Counted from the stretch's first letter, positions 43,994-53,210 are shown. The stretch: 54,579 nucleotides of DNA from an uncultured Bacteroidota bacterium (GCA_903834765.1 CAILKE010000054.1:1-54579); one strand, 5' to 3'. The notes: a model not told the origin generated them from the sequence alone. Numbers and translations: made by a program.

Positions 43994-45997
43994 ATGATGA
44001 TTACAGCAGAAACTCCGGTTAAGTTTGATAGACGTAAACAAAAAGATGATACGTTATTACAACTCTATAAAAATATATTAACGCCTCGTATGATTGAGGA
44101 AAAAATGTTATTACTTCTTCGTCAAGGCCGTATTGCTAAGTGGTTTAGTGGTATAGGACAAGAAGCCATTTCTGTTGGAGTTTCTACAGCATTAAATCAA
44201 GATGAATTTATTTTACCGATGCATCGAAATTTGGGCGTATTCACTACACGTGGAATCCCAATGAATAGGTTGTTTTCTCAGTTTCAAGGTAAACCAAGTG
44301 GTTTTACACAAGGGCGAGATAGAAGTTTTCATTTTGGGTCTCAAGAATACCATATTGTTGGTATGATTTCCCATCTAGGCCCACAATTAGGCGTTGCGGA
44401 TGGTATCGCTTTAGGGAATAAATTACGTCAAGAGAAAAAAGTAACCGTTGTTTTTAGTGGAGATGGTGGTGCCAGTGAAGGAGATTTTCATGAAAGCATT
44501 AATACGGCCGCTGTTTGGGATCTACCTGTTATTTTTATTGTAGAAAATAATGGATATGGTTTATCAACGCCAAGCAATGAACAATTTAAATGTAAATCCT
44601 TTGCTGATAAAGCAATTGGTTATGGTATAGAAGGAATTTCTATTGATGGAAATAATGTTTTAAAAGTATACGAAACTATTAAAAATTTAGCGGAGTCTAT
44701 CCGAGAAAATCCCCGCCCGGTTTTATTAGAGTGCGTAACATTTAGGATGCGTGGGCATGAAGAAGCATCAGGAACTAAATATGTACCAAAAGAATTATTT
44801 GATGTATGGGGAAGAAAAGACCCCGTTAATACGTTTGAGAAATTTTTAGTAGATGAAGGTGTTTTAACAGAAGACATTATCGAAAAATTACGTGCTGATA
44901 TTAAACATGATATTGAAGCAGGATTAGAACAAACATTTGCAGAAACATTACCACCACCCGATACTAAAAAGGAATTGGCTGAAATGTATATGCCTTGTGT
45001 TATTGCAGATACATCTAATCAATCTGGATCAAAAACCAGCAAACGTATGATTGACGCTATTTCTGATGGCATGCGCCTAGCTATGCGAAAGCATGATAAT
45101 TTGGTATTAATGGGTCAAGATATAGCAGATTATGGTGGCGTATTTAAAATTACAGATGGTTTTGTAGAAGAGTTTGGTAAAGGTCGTGTACGAAATACAC
45201 CTTTATGTGAGTCAGCTATTTTAGGAACTGGTTTTGGTTTATCTATCAATAAGCATAAGGCAATGGTAGAAATGCAGTTTGCTGATTTTGTAACCGAAGG
45301 TATGACTCAAATTATTAATAATTTAGCAAAATCTTATTATCGTTGGGGACAAAATGCGGATGTTGTAGTGCGTATGCCAACAGGAGCAGGTGTTGCCGCA
45401 GGACCATTCCATAGCCAAAGTAATGAAGCTTGGTTTTTTAAAACACCAGGATTAAAAATTGCTTATCCCGCTTTTCCAAGTGATGCAAAAGGCTTAATAT
45501 TAGCGTCTTTTGAGGATCCTAACCCTGTTATGTTTTTTGAACATAAGGGATTATACCGCAGTATTGATGAAGAAATTTTAGATGAATATTATACCATTCC
45601 ATTTGGTAAAGCTCGTTTAGTAAAAGAAGGTACCGCTGTAACTATAGTTACTTATGGCCTAGGTGTTCATTGGGCTCTTGAATTATTAAATGCTCACCCA
45701 GAAATATCAGCCGATTTAATTGATTTAAGAACATTGGCTCCTTTAGATGTTGATGCGATTTTTACATCTGTTAAAAAAACAGGTCGCGCATTTATTTTAC
45801 ACGAAGATACTTTGACAGGTGGAATAGGAGGGGAGTTGAGTGCCTTAATAACAGAACATTGTTTTTCTTATTTAGATGCACCCGTGATGCGTGAAGGAAG
45901 CCTTGATACGCCAGTTCCAATGAATGCTGATTTGGAAATTAATTTTTTGCCAAAAGAGCGATTTAAAGTAAAATTGATGAAATTAATTTCTTACTAG
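43994..45997 (+). CDS. Fused alpha/beta E1 of a 2-oxoacid dehydrogenase
   Basis: This 667-aa protein joins the alpha and beta subunits of a thiamine-diphosphate E1 enzyme. The alpha part (~1-330) has the TPP motif FSGDGGASEGDFHESINTAAVW ending in VENNGYG. The beta part (~345-667) has VLMGQDIADYGGVFKITDGF, RVRNTPLCESAILGTGFGLS and FHSQSNEAWFFKTPGLKIAYP. The fusion is common in Bacteroidota and is usually classed as branched-chain (2-oxoisovalerate) dehydrogenase E1. Pyruvate as substrate cannot be excluded. The E3 could be the lpdA product at 20140; no E2 gene is in the window. Confidence 0.94.
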   Translation: MMITAETPVKFDRRKQKDDTLLQLYKNILTPRMIEEKMLLLLRQGRIAKWFSGIGQEAISVGVSTALNQDEFILPMHRNLGVFTTRGIPMNRLFSQFQGKPSGFTQGRDRSFHFGSQEYHIVGMISHLGPQLGVADGIALGNKLRQEKKVTVVFSGDGGASEGDFHESINTAAVWDLPVIFIVENNGYGLSTPSNEQFKCKSFADKAIGYGIEGISIDGNNVLKVYETIKNLAESIRENPRPVLLECVTFRMRGHEEASGTKYVPKELFDVWGRKDPVNTFEKFLVDEGVLTEDIIEKLRADIKHDIEAGLEQTFAETLPPPDTKKELAEMYMPCVIADTSNQSGSKTSKRMIDAISDGMRLAMRKHDNLVLMGQDIADYGGVFKITDGFVEEFGKGRVRNTPLCESAILGTGFGLSINKHKAMVEMQFADFVTEGMTQIINNLAKSYYRWGQNADVVVRMPTGAGVAAGPFHSQSNEAWFFKTPGLKIAYPAFPSDAKGLILASFEDPNPVMFFEHKGLYRSIDEEILDEYYTIPFGKARLVKEGTAVTIVTYGLGVHWALELLNAHPEISADLIDLRTLAPLDVDAIFTSVKKTGRAFILHEDTLTGGIGGELSALITEHCFSYLDAPVMREGSLDTPVPMNADLEINFLPKERFKVKLMKLISY

Positions 45998-46100
45998 TAA
46001 AAGTAAAAAATATAAATCGGATTTATTTTTTTTATTATGCAAACATAGGAATTTCAAAAAAATAATATAACTTTGACTAAATCTTAAAAATAAATTAAAT

Positions 46101-46805
46101 ATGAAAAAAATTTTAGTTACAGCTACAGTAATAATTGCTGGCTTATTGCAATCAAATGCGCAATGTACTATTATGGCTTCTTGCACGCCAACTGCAGGTT
46201 ATTGTTCATCACCTTCTGCATTAACTAATTTACCTAATGGCGTTATTTCAACTCCTTATTCTACAACTATCCAAATTAGTTTAGCATCGTCTATTACAGT
46301 ATCAATGATTCCTATTCCTATTCAAAGTGCAACAATTACTGCTACTTCTGGCTTGCCAGCTGGTTTAGTTGCTACAAAAAATCCTACAAGTGGTTCAATT
46401 ACAGCACCAGGAAATGGTTGTATTTTAATTTCTGGTACACCTACCGTATCTGGTTCATTTACTTTTTCAGCAACATTCTCTGTACAAACATCACTTGGTG
46501 TTCAAGGTGGAACTGCAGATTATTACTTAACTATCGATTTAACGGCAGGAGTTAATCAATTAACACAATCAGCTCATGTTATGTTAATGTCTCCAAACCC
46601 AGCAAAATCAGAGTTAAATGTTACTACTGATTTTCATATTGCTAAATTAACTTTAATTGATGCATTAGGTAAAGTAGTATTAACTCAAGATGTAAATTAT
46701 GCTAATCAAACTTCAATTGATATTCGTGGTTTAGAAAAAGGTTTATATTTTTTACAAGCTACAGAAGGATCAAAAATGATTACTAAAAAATTCATCAAGG
46801 ATTAA
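46101..46805 (+). CDS. Small T9SS type A sorting-domain protein
   Basis: A 234-aa exported protein. The signal peptide is MKKILVTATVIIAGLLQSNA with Gln as the likely first mature residue. The middle (~25-150) is Thr/Ser-rich and contains a putative Ig-like stretch (ITATSGLPAGLVA, GCILISGTPTVSGSFTFSA). The last ~75 residues are a type A sorting domain (LMSPNPAKSELNVTTDF, GLEKGLYFLQA, KKFIKD end). It should leave the cell by type IX secretion. No enzyme domain is seen, so it may be an adhesin or surface-layer component. TAACTTTG at 46068-46075 is a possible -7 box. Confidence 0.85.
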   Translation: MKKILVTATVIIAGLLQSNAQCTIMASCTPTAGYCSSPSALTNLPNGVISTPYSTTIQISLASSITVSMIPIPIQSATITATSGLPAGLVATKNPTSGSITAPGNGCILISGTPTVSGSFTFSATFSVQTSLGVQGGTADYYLTIDLTAGVNQLTQSAHVMLMSPNPAKSELNVTTDFHIAKLTLIDALGKVVLTQDVNYANQTSIDIRGLEKGLYFLQATEGSKMITKKFIKD

Positions 46806-46820
46806 TTTTTCATCAATCAT

Positions 46821-46859
46821 AAAAAAGCCCTGTATTTGTTATAAATACAGGGCTTTTTT
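46821..46859. terminator. Bidirectional terminator
   Basis: AAAAAAGCCCTGTATTT pairs with AAATACAGGGCTTTTTT. It lies between the convergent T9SS protein and M3 peptidase genes. Confidence 0.9.
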
Positions 46860-46876
46860 CATGTCAATAAAAACGA

Positions 46877-48907
46877 TTATACTAACCCAGCTCTTCTTAA
46901 TAAGGCTTTAGGATCAGCGTCTCTGCCTCTAAATCGACGATACAAAACGGAAGGATGTTCGCTGCCTCCTGCAGATAAAATATTTTTCAGAAAAGAATCT
47001 GCTACTTCTTTATTAAATATCCCTTTTTCTTTAAAGGCTTCAAAAGCATCTGCATCAATAACTTCAGCCCATTTATAAGAATAATATCCTGAAGAATATC
47101 CTCCAGGAAAAATATGTGAAAAAGAACACGAAGTAGAACTTTCGGCAACAGTAGGCCATAGATCTGTTTTGGAAGTGACACTTGTTTCAAAAGCTTTGAT
47201 ATCAGCAATGTTTGAAGGATTACAACTATGCCACGACATATCTAAGGTAGCCAAACCTATTTGTCTAATCGTAGCTAAACCACTTTGAAAATTTGCAGAA
47301 TCAATTATTTTATGAATATAATCTTCAGGAATTGCTTCGCCAGTAATATAATGCTTAGCAAATAAATCTAAACATTCTTTTTCGTAACACCAGTTTTCTA
47401 ATATCTGAGATGGTAATTCTACGAAGTCCCAATATACGCTTGTTCCTGAAAGGCTTCCGTACTGTGTATTTGCACACATACCATGTAAGGCATGTCCGAA
47501 TTCGTGAAACAATGTGGTGACTTCATCAAAGGTCAATAAGGATGGCTTGTTTTCAGTTGGTTTTGTGAAATTACAAACAATAGAAACATGCGGACGAATA
47601 TTTTTTCCATTTTTTGTTTTTTGATTTTTGTATGAGGTCATCCAAGCTCCTTGTCTTTTTGATGCTCTTGGAAAGAAATCGGCATAAAATACTGCCATAA
47701 ATTCTCCTTGTGTATTTTTAACTTCGTAAGTAGTTACATCTTTATGATATAATGGAATATCAAAGCGTTGCACAAACGTTAAACCATATAATTTCTTAGC
47801 TGTATCAAAAACACCTTGTATGACATTTTCTAATTTGAAATATGGTTTTAATAATTCGTCGTTAATGGCAAATTTTTCTTTTTTTAATTTCTCTGCATAA
47901 TACGGTACATCCCATCTTTTTAATTCTTCAGGTCCGCCAATTGATTTGCTATAAGCCGTCAATTCTTCTTTTTCTTTTTTAGCAAAGGAGAGAGAGTTAT
48001 CCAATAAATTAGTTAAAAACGACATTACTTTTGTTGGAGACTCGGCCATACGTTCTTCTAACACAAAATCAGCGTGTGACTTATAACCCAATAAATTAGC
48101 GCGTTCATATCGAAGATTAGCCATTTTTTTTACGATGGCTTGGTTATCATTTTTGTTATTTTTAAATCCCTTAGATGCAAAGGCTTTAAAGATTTGCTCT
48201 TTTAATACACGATTATCAGAGTAAGTCATAAAGGGAATATAACTTGGATAATCTAAAGTGAAAACCCAGGCATTTTCTTTCCCTTTTTCTTTAGCGGTTA
48301 ATTTAGCAGCTTCTATGGTGTCTTCTGTAAGGCCTGATAAATCAGCTTGGTTGGTAATGACTAATTCATAAGCATTACTTTCAGCTAAGACATTTTCTTC
48401 AAAGGTTAAAGAGGCTTGTGATTTTTCTTTATCTATGATTCTTAATTTTTCTTTTTGAGCATCGTTTAATTTAGATCCATTACGAACAAAACTTTTATAT
48501 GTTTTTTCTAATAAGGTTTGTTGTTCTGCATTTAAATGAAATGTTTCTTTTGCATTAAAAACGGTTTCAACACGTTTAAATAAACCTTCATTAAGCATAA
48601 TATCATTACCATAGTCGCTTAATAATGGCGAAATATCTTTAGCTAAGGCTTGGATCGCATCGCTAGTTTCGGAAGAGTTTAAATTAAAAAACACAGTGCT
48701 TACTAAATCTACTAAATCTCCTGATTTTTCAAGAGCCTCGATAGTATTTGCAAAAGTTGCTGGTTCAGTATTCGCTACAATCGCAGCTACATCAGCAAGG
48801 CCTTGTTTAATACCTTCTTTGATGGCAGGTAAATAATGCTCAACTTCTAATTTATCAAAAGGAACAGTATCAAAAGGCGTATTGAAATCAATTAAAAATG
48901 GATTCAT
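46877..48907 (-). CDS. M3 family metallopeptidase (Dcp/oligopeptidase A type)
   Basis: A 676-aa thimet-oligopeptidase-like zinc peptidase. The zinc motif is H468-EFGH472 in LFHEFGHALHGM, and the third ligand is in the downstream helix (WDFVELPSQILENW). Residues FFPRASKRQGAWM and FSHIFPGGYSSGYYSYKWAEV are typical of the Dcp/PrlC branch. No signal peptide is visible, so it should degrade peptides in the cytoplasm. Dipeptidyl versus oligopeptidase activity cannot be decided. Confidence 0.94.
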   Translation of the reverse strand: MNPFLIDFNTPFDTVPFDKLEVEHYLPAIKEGIKQGLADVAAIVANTEPATFANTIEALEKSGDLVDLVSTVFFNLNSSETSDAIQALAKDISPLLSDYGNDIMLNEGLFKRVETVFNAKETFHLNAEQQTLLEKTYKSFVRNGSKLNDAQKEKLRIIDKEKSQASLTFEENVLAESNAYELVITNQADLSGLTEDTIEAAKLTAKEKGKENAWVFTLDYPSYIPFMTYSDNRVLKEQIFKAFASKGFKNNKNDNQAIVKKMANLRYERANLLGYKSHADFVLEERMAESPTKVMSFLTNLLDNSLSFAKKEKEELTAYSKSIGGPEELKRWDVPYYAEKLKKEKFAINDELLKPYFKLENVIQGVFDTAKKLYGLTFVQRFDIPLYHKDVTTYEVKNTQGEFMAVFYADFFPRASKRQGAWMTSYKNQKTKNGKNIRPHVSIVCNFTKPTENKPSLLTFDEVTTLFHEFGHALHGMCANTQYGSLSGTSVYWDFVELPSQILENWCYEKECLDLFAKHYITGEAIPEDYIHKIIDSANFQSGLATIRQIGLATLDMSWHSCNPSNIADIKAFETSVTSKTDLWPTVAESSTSCSFSHIFPGGYSSGYYSYKWAEVIDADAFEAFKEKGIFNKEVADSFLKNILSAGGSEHPSVLYRRFRGRDADPKALLRRAGLV

Positions 48908-48997
48908 GGTTTTGTTGTTTTATATGGGCATCTATATTAAATAGAATTTTTTAGGCAAACAAATTTTTAAAAGCGCAGTTTACATGGGTAAATGAGC

Positions 48998-49015
48998 TTC
49001 CAATAGCTATCGGAA
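48998..49015. repeat. Palindrome around ATAGCTAT
   Basis: TTCCAATAGCTATCGGAA is an 18-bp palindrome with one mismatched pair, in the 245-bp spacer between the M3 peptidase and murB genes. It resembles a degenerate copy of CCCGATAGCTATCGGG-type palindromes that I associate with Bacteroidota spacers. No gene is seen in this spacer. Confidence 0.4.
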
Positions 49016-49152
49016 TTAAAAATGAAGTTCAACGACAAAAAGGCATTTAATAAAGGTGCACATGTGATAAATATCTAGTTAAATTGTATAGAATGCAATA
49101 GTATTAGAATTAAATGCTCGTGATTTTGAAAAGGAGTATCATTTCGATTTAT

Positions 49153-50169
49153 TTAAATAATATTAACCTCTCGTTCTAAAGTCACGCCAAACTTAGCGTT
49201 TACAGTTTGCAACACATGGGTTGATAGATCATAAATTTCTTTTCCAGTTGCTTTTCCATAATTAACTAAGACTAAGGCTTGTAATTTATGTACACCACCA
49301 TCGCCAACTTTTAGGCCTTTCAGGCCGCTTTGCTCTATTAGCCATCCTGCCGCTAATTTGTAATTTGAATTTTCTAAAGGATAGGCTACTAAATTTGGAA
49401 ACTCTTGTTTTAATTTTAAATAGGTTTCTGCTGGTACTTCAGGATTTTTAAAGAAACTACCGGCATTACCAATTTCTTTTGGATTTGGTAACTTACTGCT
49501 TCTGATATTAATAACTGCTTGTGAAATGGCTTTAATGCTTAACTCAGAAATATGCATTGTCTCTAATTCTTGTTTGATAGCTCCATATTCGATATGAAAC
49601 GTTGGTTTTTTAGATAACTGAAACGTAACGGAAGTAATGATAAATTGATTTTTTAATTGCTGTTTGAATACGCTTTCTCGGTAACCAAATTCACAATCTG
49701 ATTTTGAAAATAATTGTTGTTTTCCTGTTTCTAAATGAAAGGCTTCGAGTTCATAAAAAGTATCTTTAATTTCTACACCATAAGCGCCGATGTTTTGCAT
49801 TGGACTTGCACCTGTGCAGCCAGGAATAAGAGATAAATTTTCTAAACCACCAAAGTTATGCTGTATGCACCACATGACGAATTCGTGCCAAACCTCTCCT
49901 GCAGCGCATTTTACCCACACAGCATCATCGTTTTCTTTAACAATAGAAATTCCCTTTAAGTTATTTTTAATAACTAACGCATCCACATTTTTGGTCAGTA
50001 ATAAATTACTTCCACCACCTAAAATAAGGTGAGCGTTATTTTTATATTCCTTAGTATTTAAAAGCTCTATGATGTTATCTACAGATTGTATTTCTGTAAA
50101 ATATTTCGCCTCTGCTTCTATTCCAAAGGTGTTTAAGTTTTTTAAAGATATATTGGAAGTTATTTGCAT
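49153..50169 (-). CDS. murB: UDP-N-acetylenolpyruvoylglucosamine reductase
   Basis: A 338-aa FAD enzyme that makes UDP-MurNAc for peptidoglycan. It starts with SNISLKNLNTFGIEAEAKYF, followed by HLILGGGSNLLLT and the FAD-binding GLENLSLIPGCTGASPMQNIGAYG. The catalytic serine lies in GNAGSFFKNP and the final glutamate in VTLEREV. It is the long (type I) form. Confidence 0.97.
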   Translation of the reverse strand: MQITSNISLKNLNTFGIEAEAKYFTEIQSVDNIIELLNTKEYKNNAHLILGGGSNLLLTKNVDALVIKNNLKGISIVKENDDAVWVKCAAGEVWHEFVMWCIQHNFGGLENLSLIPGCTGASPMQNIGAYGVEIKDTFYELEAFHLETGKQQLFSKSDCEFGYRESVFKQQLKNQFIITSVTFQLSKKPTFHIEYGAIKQELETMHISELSIKAISQAVINIRSSKLPNPKEIGNAGSFFKNPEVPAETYLKLKQEFPNLVAYPLENSNYKLAAGWLIEQSGLKGLKVGDGGVHKLQALVLVNYGKATGKEIYDLSTHVLQTVNAKFGVTLEREVNII

Positions 50170-50270
50170 AACATAAAGTTAGTTAAAGACAAGTTATGTT
50201 ATGAGATAAGTCATTATACTTTTTAAAACTCCATTGTTTGAAATTAAAGAAATCATAATTTTTCATCATG

Positions 50271-50304
50271 CTTGGTGGTATTCGCGAAATCATAGTTACA
50301 TTTG
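50271..50304 (+). promoter_or_regulatory. Candidate promoter for the bacilliredoxin gene
   Basis: TACATTTG at 50297-50304 fits TAnnTTTG. CTTGG at 50271-50275 is a fair upstream box with a spacing of about 21 bp. The start codon is 41 bp downstream. Confidence 0.45.
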
Positions 50305-50344
50305 TATCTCAATTTATTAATCATCATTTAAAAATTAAAATCAT

Positions 50345-50755
50345 ATGTATCCAGAAGCATTAGTAAAACCAATGAAAACAGAATTAGTTTCTGCAGGTTT
50401 CGAAGATTTAACAACACCCGAAAGCGTTGATAACGCAGTGAAACAAGAAGGAACTGTATTGATGGTAGTCAATTCAGTATGTGGTTGCGCAGCAGGTGCT
50501 TGTCGCCCGGGAGTAAAACTAAGTTTAGATCATGCTAAAAAACCAACACATTTAACGACTGTATTTGCAGGTTTTGATGGTGATGCGGTTAATCAAGCTC
50601 GTAAACATTTTGCGCCTTATCCGCCATCATCACCTTGTATTGCTTTATTCAAAAATGGAGAATTAGTCAATTTTGTAGAAAGACATAATATTGAAGGCCG
50701 CACAGCAGCGATGATTTCTGAACATTTAAAAATGGTTTACGACGAATTTTGTTAA
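50345..50755 (+). CDS. BrxA/BrxB family bacilliredoxin
   Basis: A 136-aa thioredoxin-fold protein of the YphP/YqiW family. It starts MYPEALVKPMKTELVSAGFE and contains the CGC active site in NSVCGCAAGACRPGV. In Bacillus these proteins remove bacillithiol from mixed disulfides. The PYPPSSPCIALFKNGELV end is also typical. The DinB/BstA-like protein at 21605 supports a bacillithiol system. A terminator follows. Confidence 0.94.
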   Translation: MYPEALVKPMKTELVSAGFEDLTTPESVDNAVKQEGTVLMVVNSVCGCAAGACRPGVKLSLDHAKKPTHLTTVFAGFDGDAVNQARKHFAPYPPSSPCIALFKNGELVNFVERHNIEGRTAAMISEHLKMVYDEFC

Positions 50756-50775
50756 TTGCTAATTAACTATTTTTT

Positions 50776-50808
50776 AAAGCGTTGTAATTATTTTTACAAC
50801 GCTTTTTT
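50776..50808 (+). terminator. Rho-independent terminator after bacilliredoxin gene
   Basis: AAAGCGTTGTAA pairs with TTACAACGCTTT across a 6-base loop, followed by T residues. Confidence 0.88.
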
Positions 50809-50924
50809 GTTTTTATATAATTGAATATTTCAAAAGAATAAGTGTGAAATATTTAAATCCCCTTTAAAATAAGTATATTCAAGTCGTTTTAAGGATGGTT
50901 CTCTTAACTATTTTTTGTTAATAG

Positions 50925-50954
50925 TTTGTTATTAAATAAATTTGATTATCTTTG
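50925..50954 (+). promoter_or_regulatory. Promoter of the DEAD-box helicase gene
   Basis: TTTG at 50925-50928 and TATCTTTG at 50947-50954 are 18 bp apart, close to the Bacteroidetes TTTG-N19-TAnnTTTG consensus. Transcription would begin near 50961 and leave a leader of about 125 nt before the ATG at 51088. Confidence 0.7.
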
Positions 50955-50988
50955 CACCGCAATCAGATTTTATTTGCAACTCTAATTT

Positions 50989-51027
50989 TGTAAAGTGGGC
51001 CCAACGACGGGCAATAGATGCTTTACA
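50989..51027 (+). promoter_or_regulatory. Structured 5' leader of the helicase mRNA
   Basis: TGTAAAG (50989-50995) pairs with CTTTACA (51021-51027), extended by two G-U pairs, and encloses a GC-rich hairpin GCCC/GGGC (50999-51012). The fold covers the ATG of a 14-codon upstream frame (51018-51062; MLYSYCSNRILFSS). Long structured leaders are common on cold-shock helicase mRNAs. The regulatory role is inferred. Confidence 0.45.
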
Positions 51028-51087
51028 GCTACTGCAGCAATCGAATCTTATTTAGCAGCTAGTAATAATAATTTAACAAAAAAACAA

Positions 51088-53046
51088 ATGACATTTCAAG
51101 ACTTAGGCTTGGAGCCAATGCTCCTTAAGGCCGTAACAGAGATGGGCTTCGAAAATCCTACGCCCATTCAGGAAAAAACTATTGCGCAATTGCAATCAAA
51201 ATCTACCGACATGGTAGCCCTTGCTCAGACTGGCACAGGAAAAACAGCCGCTTTCGGTTTACCTTTATTAAGTAAATTAGATTTAAGTACGCGCTTTACT
51301 CAAGCTCTAATTTTAGCACCAACTCGTGAGTTATGCGTGCAAATTAGTAAAGATATCACTAACTACTCTAAGTATTTAAATGGTTTAAAAGTAACTGCCG
51401 TTTATGGTGGTGCCCCAATCATGGCTCAAATCCGTGATATTAAATCTGGATCACAAGTAATTGTGGCAACTCCAGGTCGTTTAATTGATTTAATTGAGCG
51501 AAAAGCTATCGACTTATCTCATGTAGATGTAGTTGTTTTAGATGAAGCTGATGAGATGTTAAATATGGGCTTTAAAGATGATTTAGATCAAATTTTAGGT
51601 AATACACCTCCAACAAAAAATACTTGGTTGTTTTCTGCAACAATGCCTCGCGAAGTGGAGCGTATTGCCAGCAAATACATGGAATCTCCATTAGAGATTT
51701 CTGTAGGGAATAAAAATCAAAGTGCTGAAAATATTGAGCATATTTATTATCAAGTGCAACAACGTGATCGTTATGCCGCATTAAAGCGTATTGCCGATTT
51801 TTACCCAGATATATTTGGTATCGTATTTTGTCGCACTAAAGCAGAAACTCAAGATGTAGCTGATCAATTAATAAAAGATGGTTATAATGCAGATGCTTTA
51901 CATGGTGATTTATCTCAAGCGCAACGTGATTTAGTAATGAAACGCTTCCGTAGCCGTACATTACAAATGCTAGTTGCTACAGACGTTGCAGCCCGTGGTA
52001 TTGATGTTAATAATGTAACGCATGTTATTAATTACAATTTACCGGAAGAAGCAGAAAACTACACTCATAGAAGTGGACGTACTGGCCGTGCTGGTAAATC
52101 AGGTATTGCGATTGCAATTGTAACTCCAAAAGAGGCTTTCAAAATCAGAGAAATTGAGCGTATTATTCAAAATAAATTTACAAAAGCAGATGTACCAACA
52201 GGTGTAGATGTTTGCGAAAAACAATTATTTCACTTAGTACATAAATTACATAATGTTGAAGTAAAAGACGAAGATTTAGAAAAATACCTTCCAAAAATTT
52301 ATGACGAATTAAAAGATTTATCGAAAGAAGAATTAATCAAACGTTTTATTTCCGAAGAATTTAACCGCTTTTACACATACTATCAAAACTCTCAAGACCT
52401 TAATGGTGGCGGAGAAGGTGCTCCTAATGGAAAAACAACTCGTTTCTTCATCAATATGGGTATGTTAGATGGCTTTAACCGAAATTCTATCAAAGATTTC
52501 TTAGTTGAAATTTCAAATGTGAATCAACGTATGATATTTAATATTGACGTTAAAAACAGCTTCTCGTTTTTTGAAACAGAAAACAAACACATGGATGATT
52601 TCTTGAATCTTAACAAAGCAGGTATCGAATTTAATGCTCGTACTATATCTTTTGAGGTATCAAAAGGAAAAGGTGGTTCAGGATATGGTGAAAAACGTTC
52701 TTATGGCGGTGGTTCTCGTGAAGATGGAAATAGAGGTGGAGGAGAGCGTCGTTCATCTTATGGTGGAGGCGAACGCAAGTCTTATGGCGGCGGAGAGCGT
52801 AAATCATATGGTGGAGGATCTCGCGAGGGTGGCGAACGTAAATCTTATGGAGGCGGCGAACGCAAATCATATGGTGGCGAGCGTAAATCTTTCGGAGGAT
52901 CTCGTGAAGGTGGCGAACGTAAGCCATTTGGTGGTTCAACTGAAGGCGGAGAACGTCGTACATTTAATCGCGAAGGAAGTGGAGAAAAGCGCTCATTTGG
53001 AGGAAATAACGAAGGCGGAGAACGCAGAAATCGTTTCGCTAAATAG
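51088..53046 (+). CDS. DEAD-box RNA helicase with RGG-like tail
   Basis: An ATP-dependent RNA helicase, 652 aa from the start at 51088 (MTFQDLGLEPMLLKAV); an upstream GTG at 50995 would add 31 unlike residues that fall in the leader. Motifs: Q motif FENPTPIQEKTI, AQTGTGKTAAFGLPL, PTRELCVQI, TPGRLIDL, DEADEMLNMGF, SATMP, HGDLSQAQRD and HRSGRTGRAGKSG. A DbpA-like RNA-binding domain (~440-520) contains RFFINMGMLDGFNR. The last ~100 residues are Gly/Arg/Ser/Glu-rich repeats (GGGERKSYGGGERKSYGGG), an RNA-binding, probably disordered tail. It resembles CsdA/DeaD types that work in ribosome assembly and cold adaptation. Confidence 0.95.
   Translation: MTFQDLGLEPMLLKAVTEMGFENPTPIQEKTIAQLQSKSTDMVALAQTGTGKTAAFGLPLLSKLDLSTRFTQALILAPTRELCVQISKDITNYSKYLNGLKVTAVYGGAPIMAQIRDIKSGSQVIVATPGRLIDLIERKAIDLSHVDVVVLDEADEMLNMGFKDDLDQILGNTPPTKNTWLFSATMPREVERIASKYMESPLEISVGNKNQSAENIEHIYYQVQQRDRYAALKRIADFYPDIFGIVFCRTKAETQDVADQLIKDGYNADALHGDLSQAQRDLVMKRFRSRTLQMLVATDVAARGIDVNNVTHVINYNLPEEAENYTHRSGRTGRAGKSGIAIAIVTPKEAFKIREIERIIQNKFTKADVPTGVDVCEKQLFHLVHKLHNVEVKDEDLEKYLPKIYDELKDLSKEELIKRFISEEFNRFYTYYQNSQDLNGGGEGAPNGKTTRFFINMGMLDGFNRNSIKDFLVEISNVNQRMIFNIDVKNSFSFFETENKHMDDFLNLNKAGIEFNARTISFEVSKGKGGSGYGEKRSYGGGSREDGNRGGGERRSSYGGGERKSYGGGERKSYGGGSREGGERKSYGGGERKSYGGERKSFGGSREGGERKPFGGSTEGGERRTFNREGSGEKRSFGGNNEGGERRNRFAK
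52680..53035 (+). repeat. In-gene repeats encoding the helicase tail
   Basis: Near-repeats of about 24-45 bp encode GGGERKSYGG-like units. The copies differ mainly at third codon positions, so selection acts on the protein sequence. Copy number may vary between strains. Confidence 0.7.
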
Positions 53047-53064
53047 GAATAAGTAAATTTACTT

Positions 53065-53115
53065 AAAAGCTATCCAGATTTTAACTTAAAAGTTTGGATA
53101 GCTTTTATATTTTTA
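53065..53115 (+). terminator. Rho-independent terminator after helicase gene
   Basis: AAAAGCTATCCA (53065-53076) pairs with TGGATAGCTTTT (53095-53106), followed by a T-rich stretch. Confidence 0.85.
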
Positions 53116-53134
53116 GCAAAAAACGCATAATATT

Positions 53135-53165
53135 TTTGTAGAATAAAAAAAGAATATTATATTTG
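53135..53165 (+). promoter_or_regulatory. Promoter of rpmB-rpmG-DUF4295
   Basis: TTTG at 53135-53138 and TATATTTG at 53158-53165 are exactly 19 bp apart, a perfect match to the Bacteroidetes consensus. The rpmB ATG lies 46 bp downstream. Confidence 0.85.
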
Positions 53166-53210
53166 CACCCCTATTTGAGGGAAAACATTTTAAATTAAGA
53201 TTATAATATT

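Noticed and set aside
49022-49078. 18-codon frame in the spacer between the M3 peptidase and murB genes
   Set aside because: Too short, with no upstream signal or partner gene; chance is the simplest explanation.
50955-51065. Possible tmRNA or other stable RNA before the helicase gene
   Set aside because: No tRNA-like ends or known tag sequence; the segment fits an mRNA leader behind a clear promoter.
50995-51087. GTG start and 31-residue extension of the DEAD-box helicase
   Set aside because: The added residues match no helicase and overlap the GC-rich hairpin of the leader; the usual start is MTFQDLGL.
52634-53056. 140-codon frame overlapping the helicase tail
   Set aside because: It is a frame-shifted shadow of the repeats that encode the Gly/Arg-rich tail.
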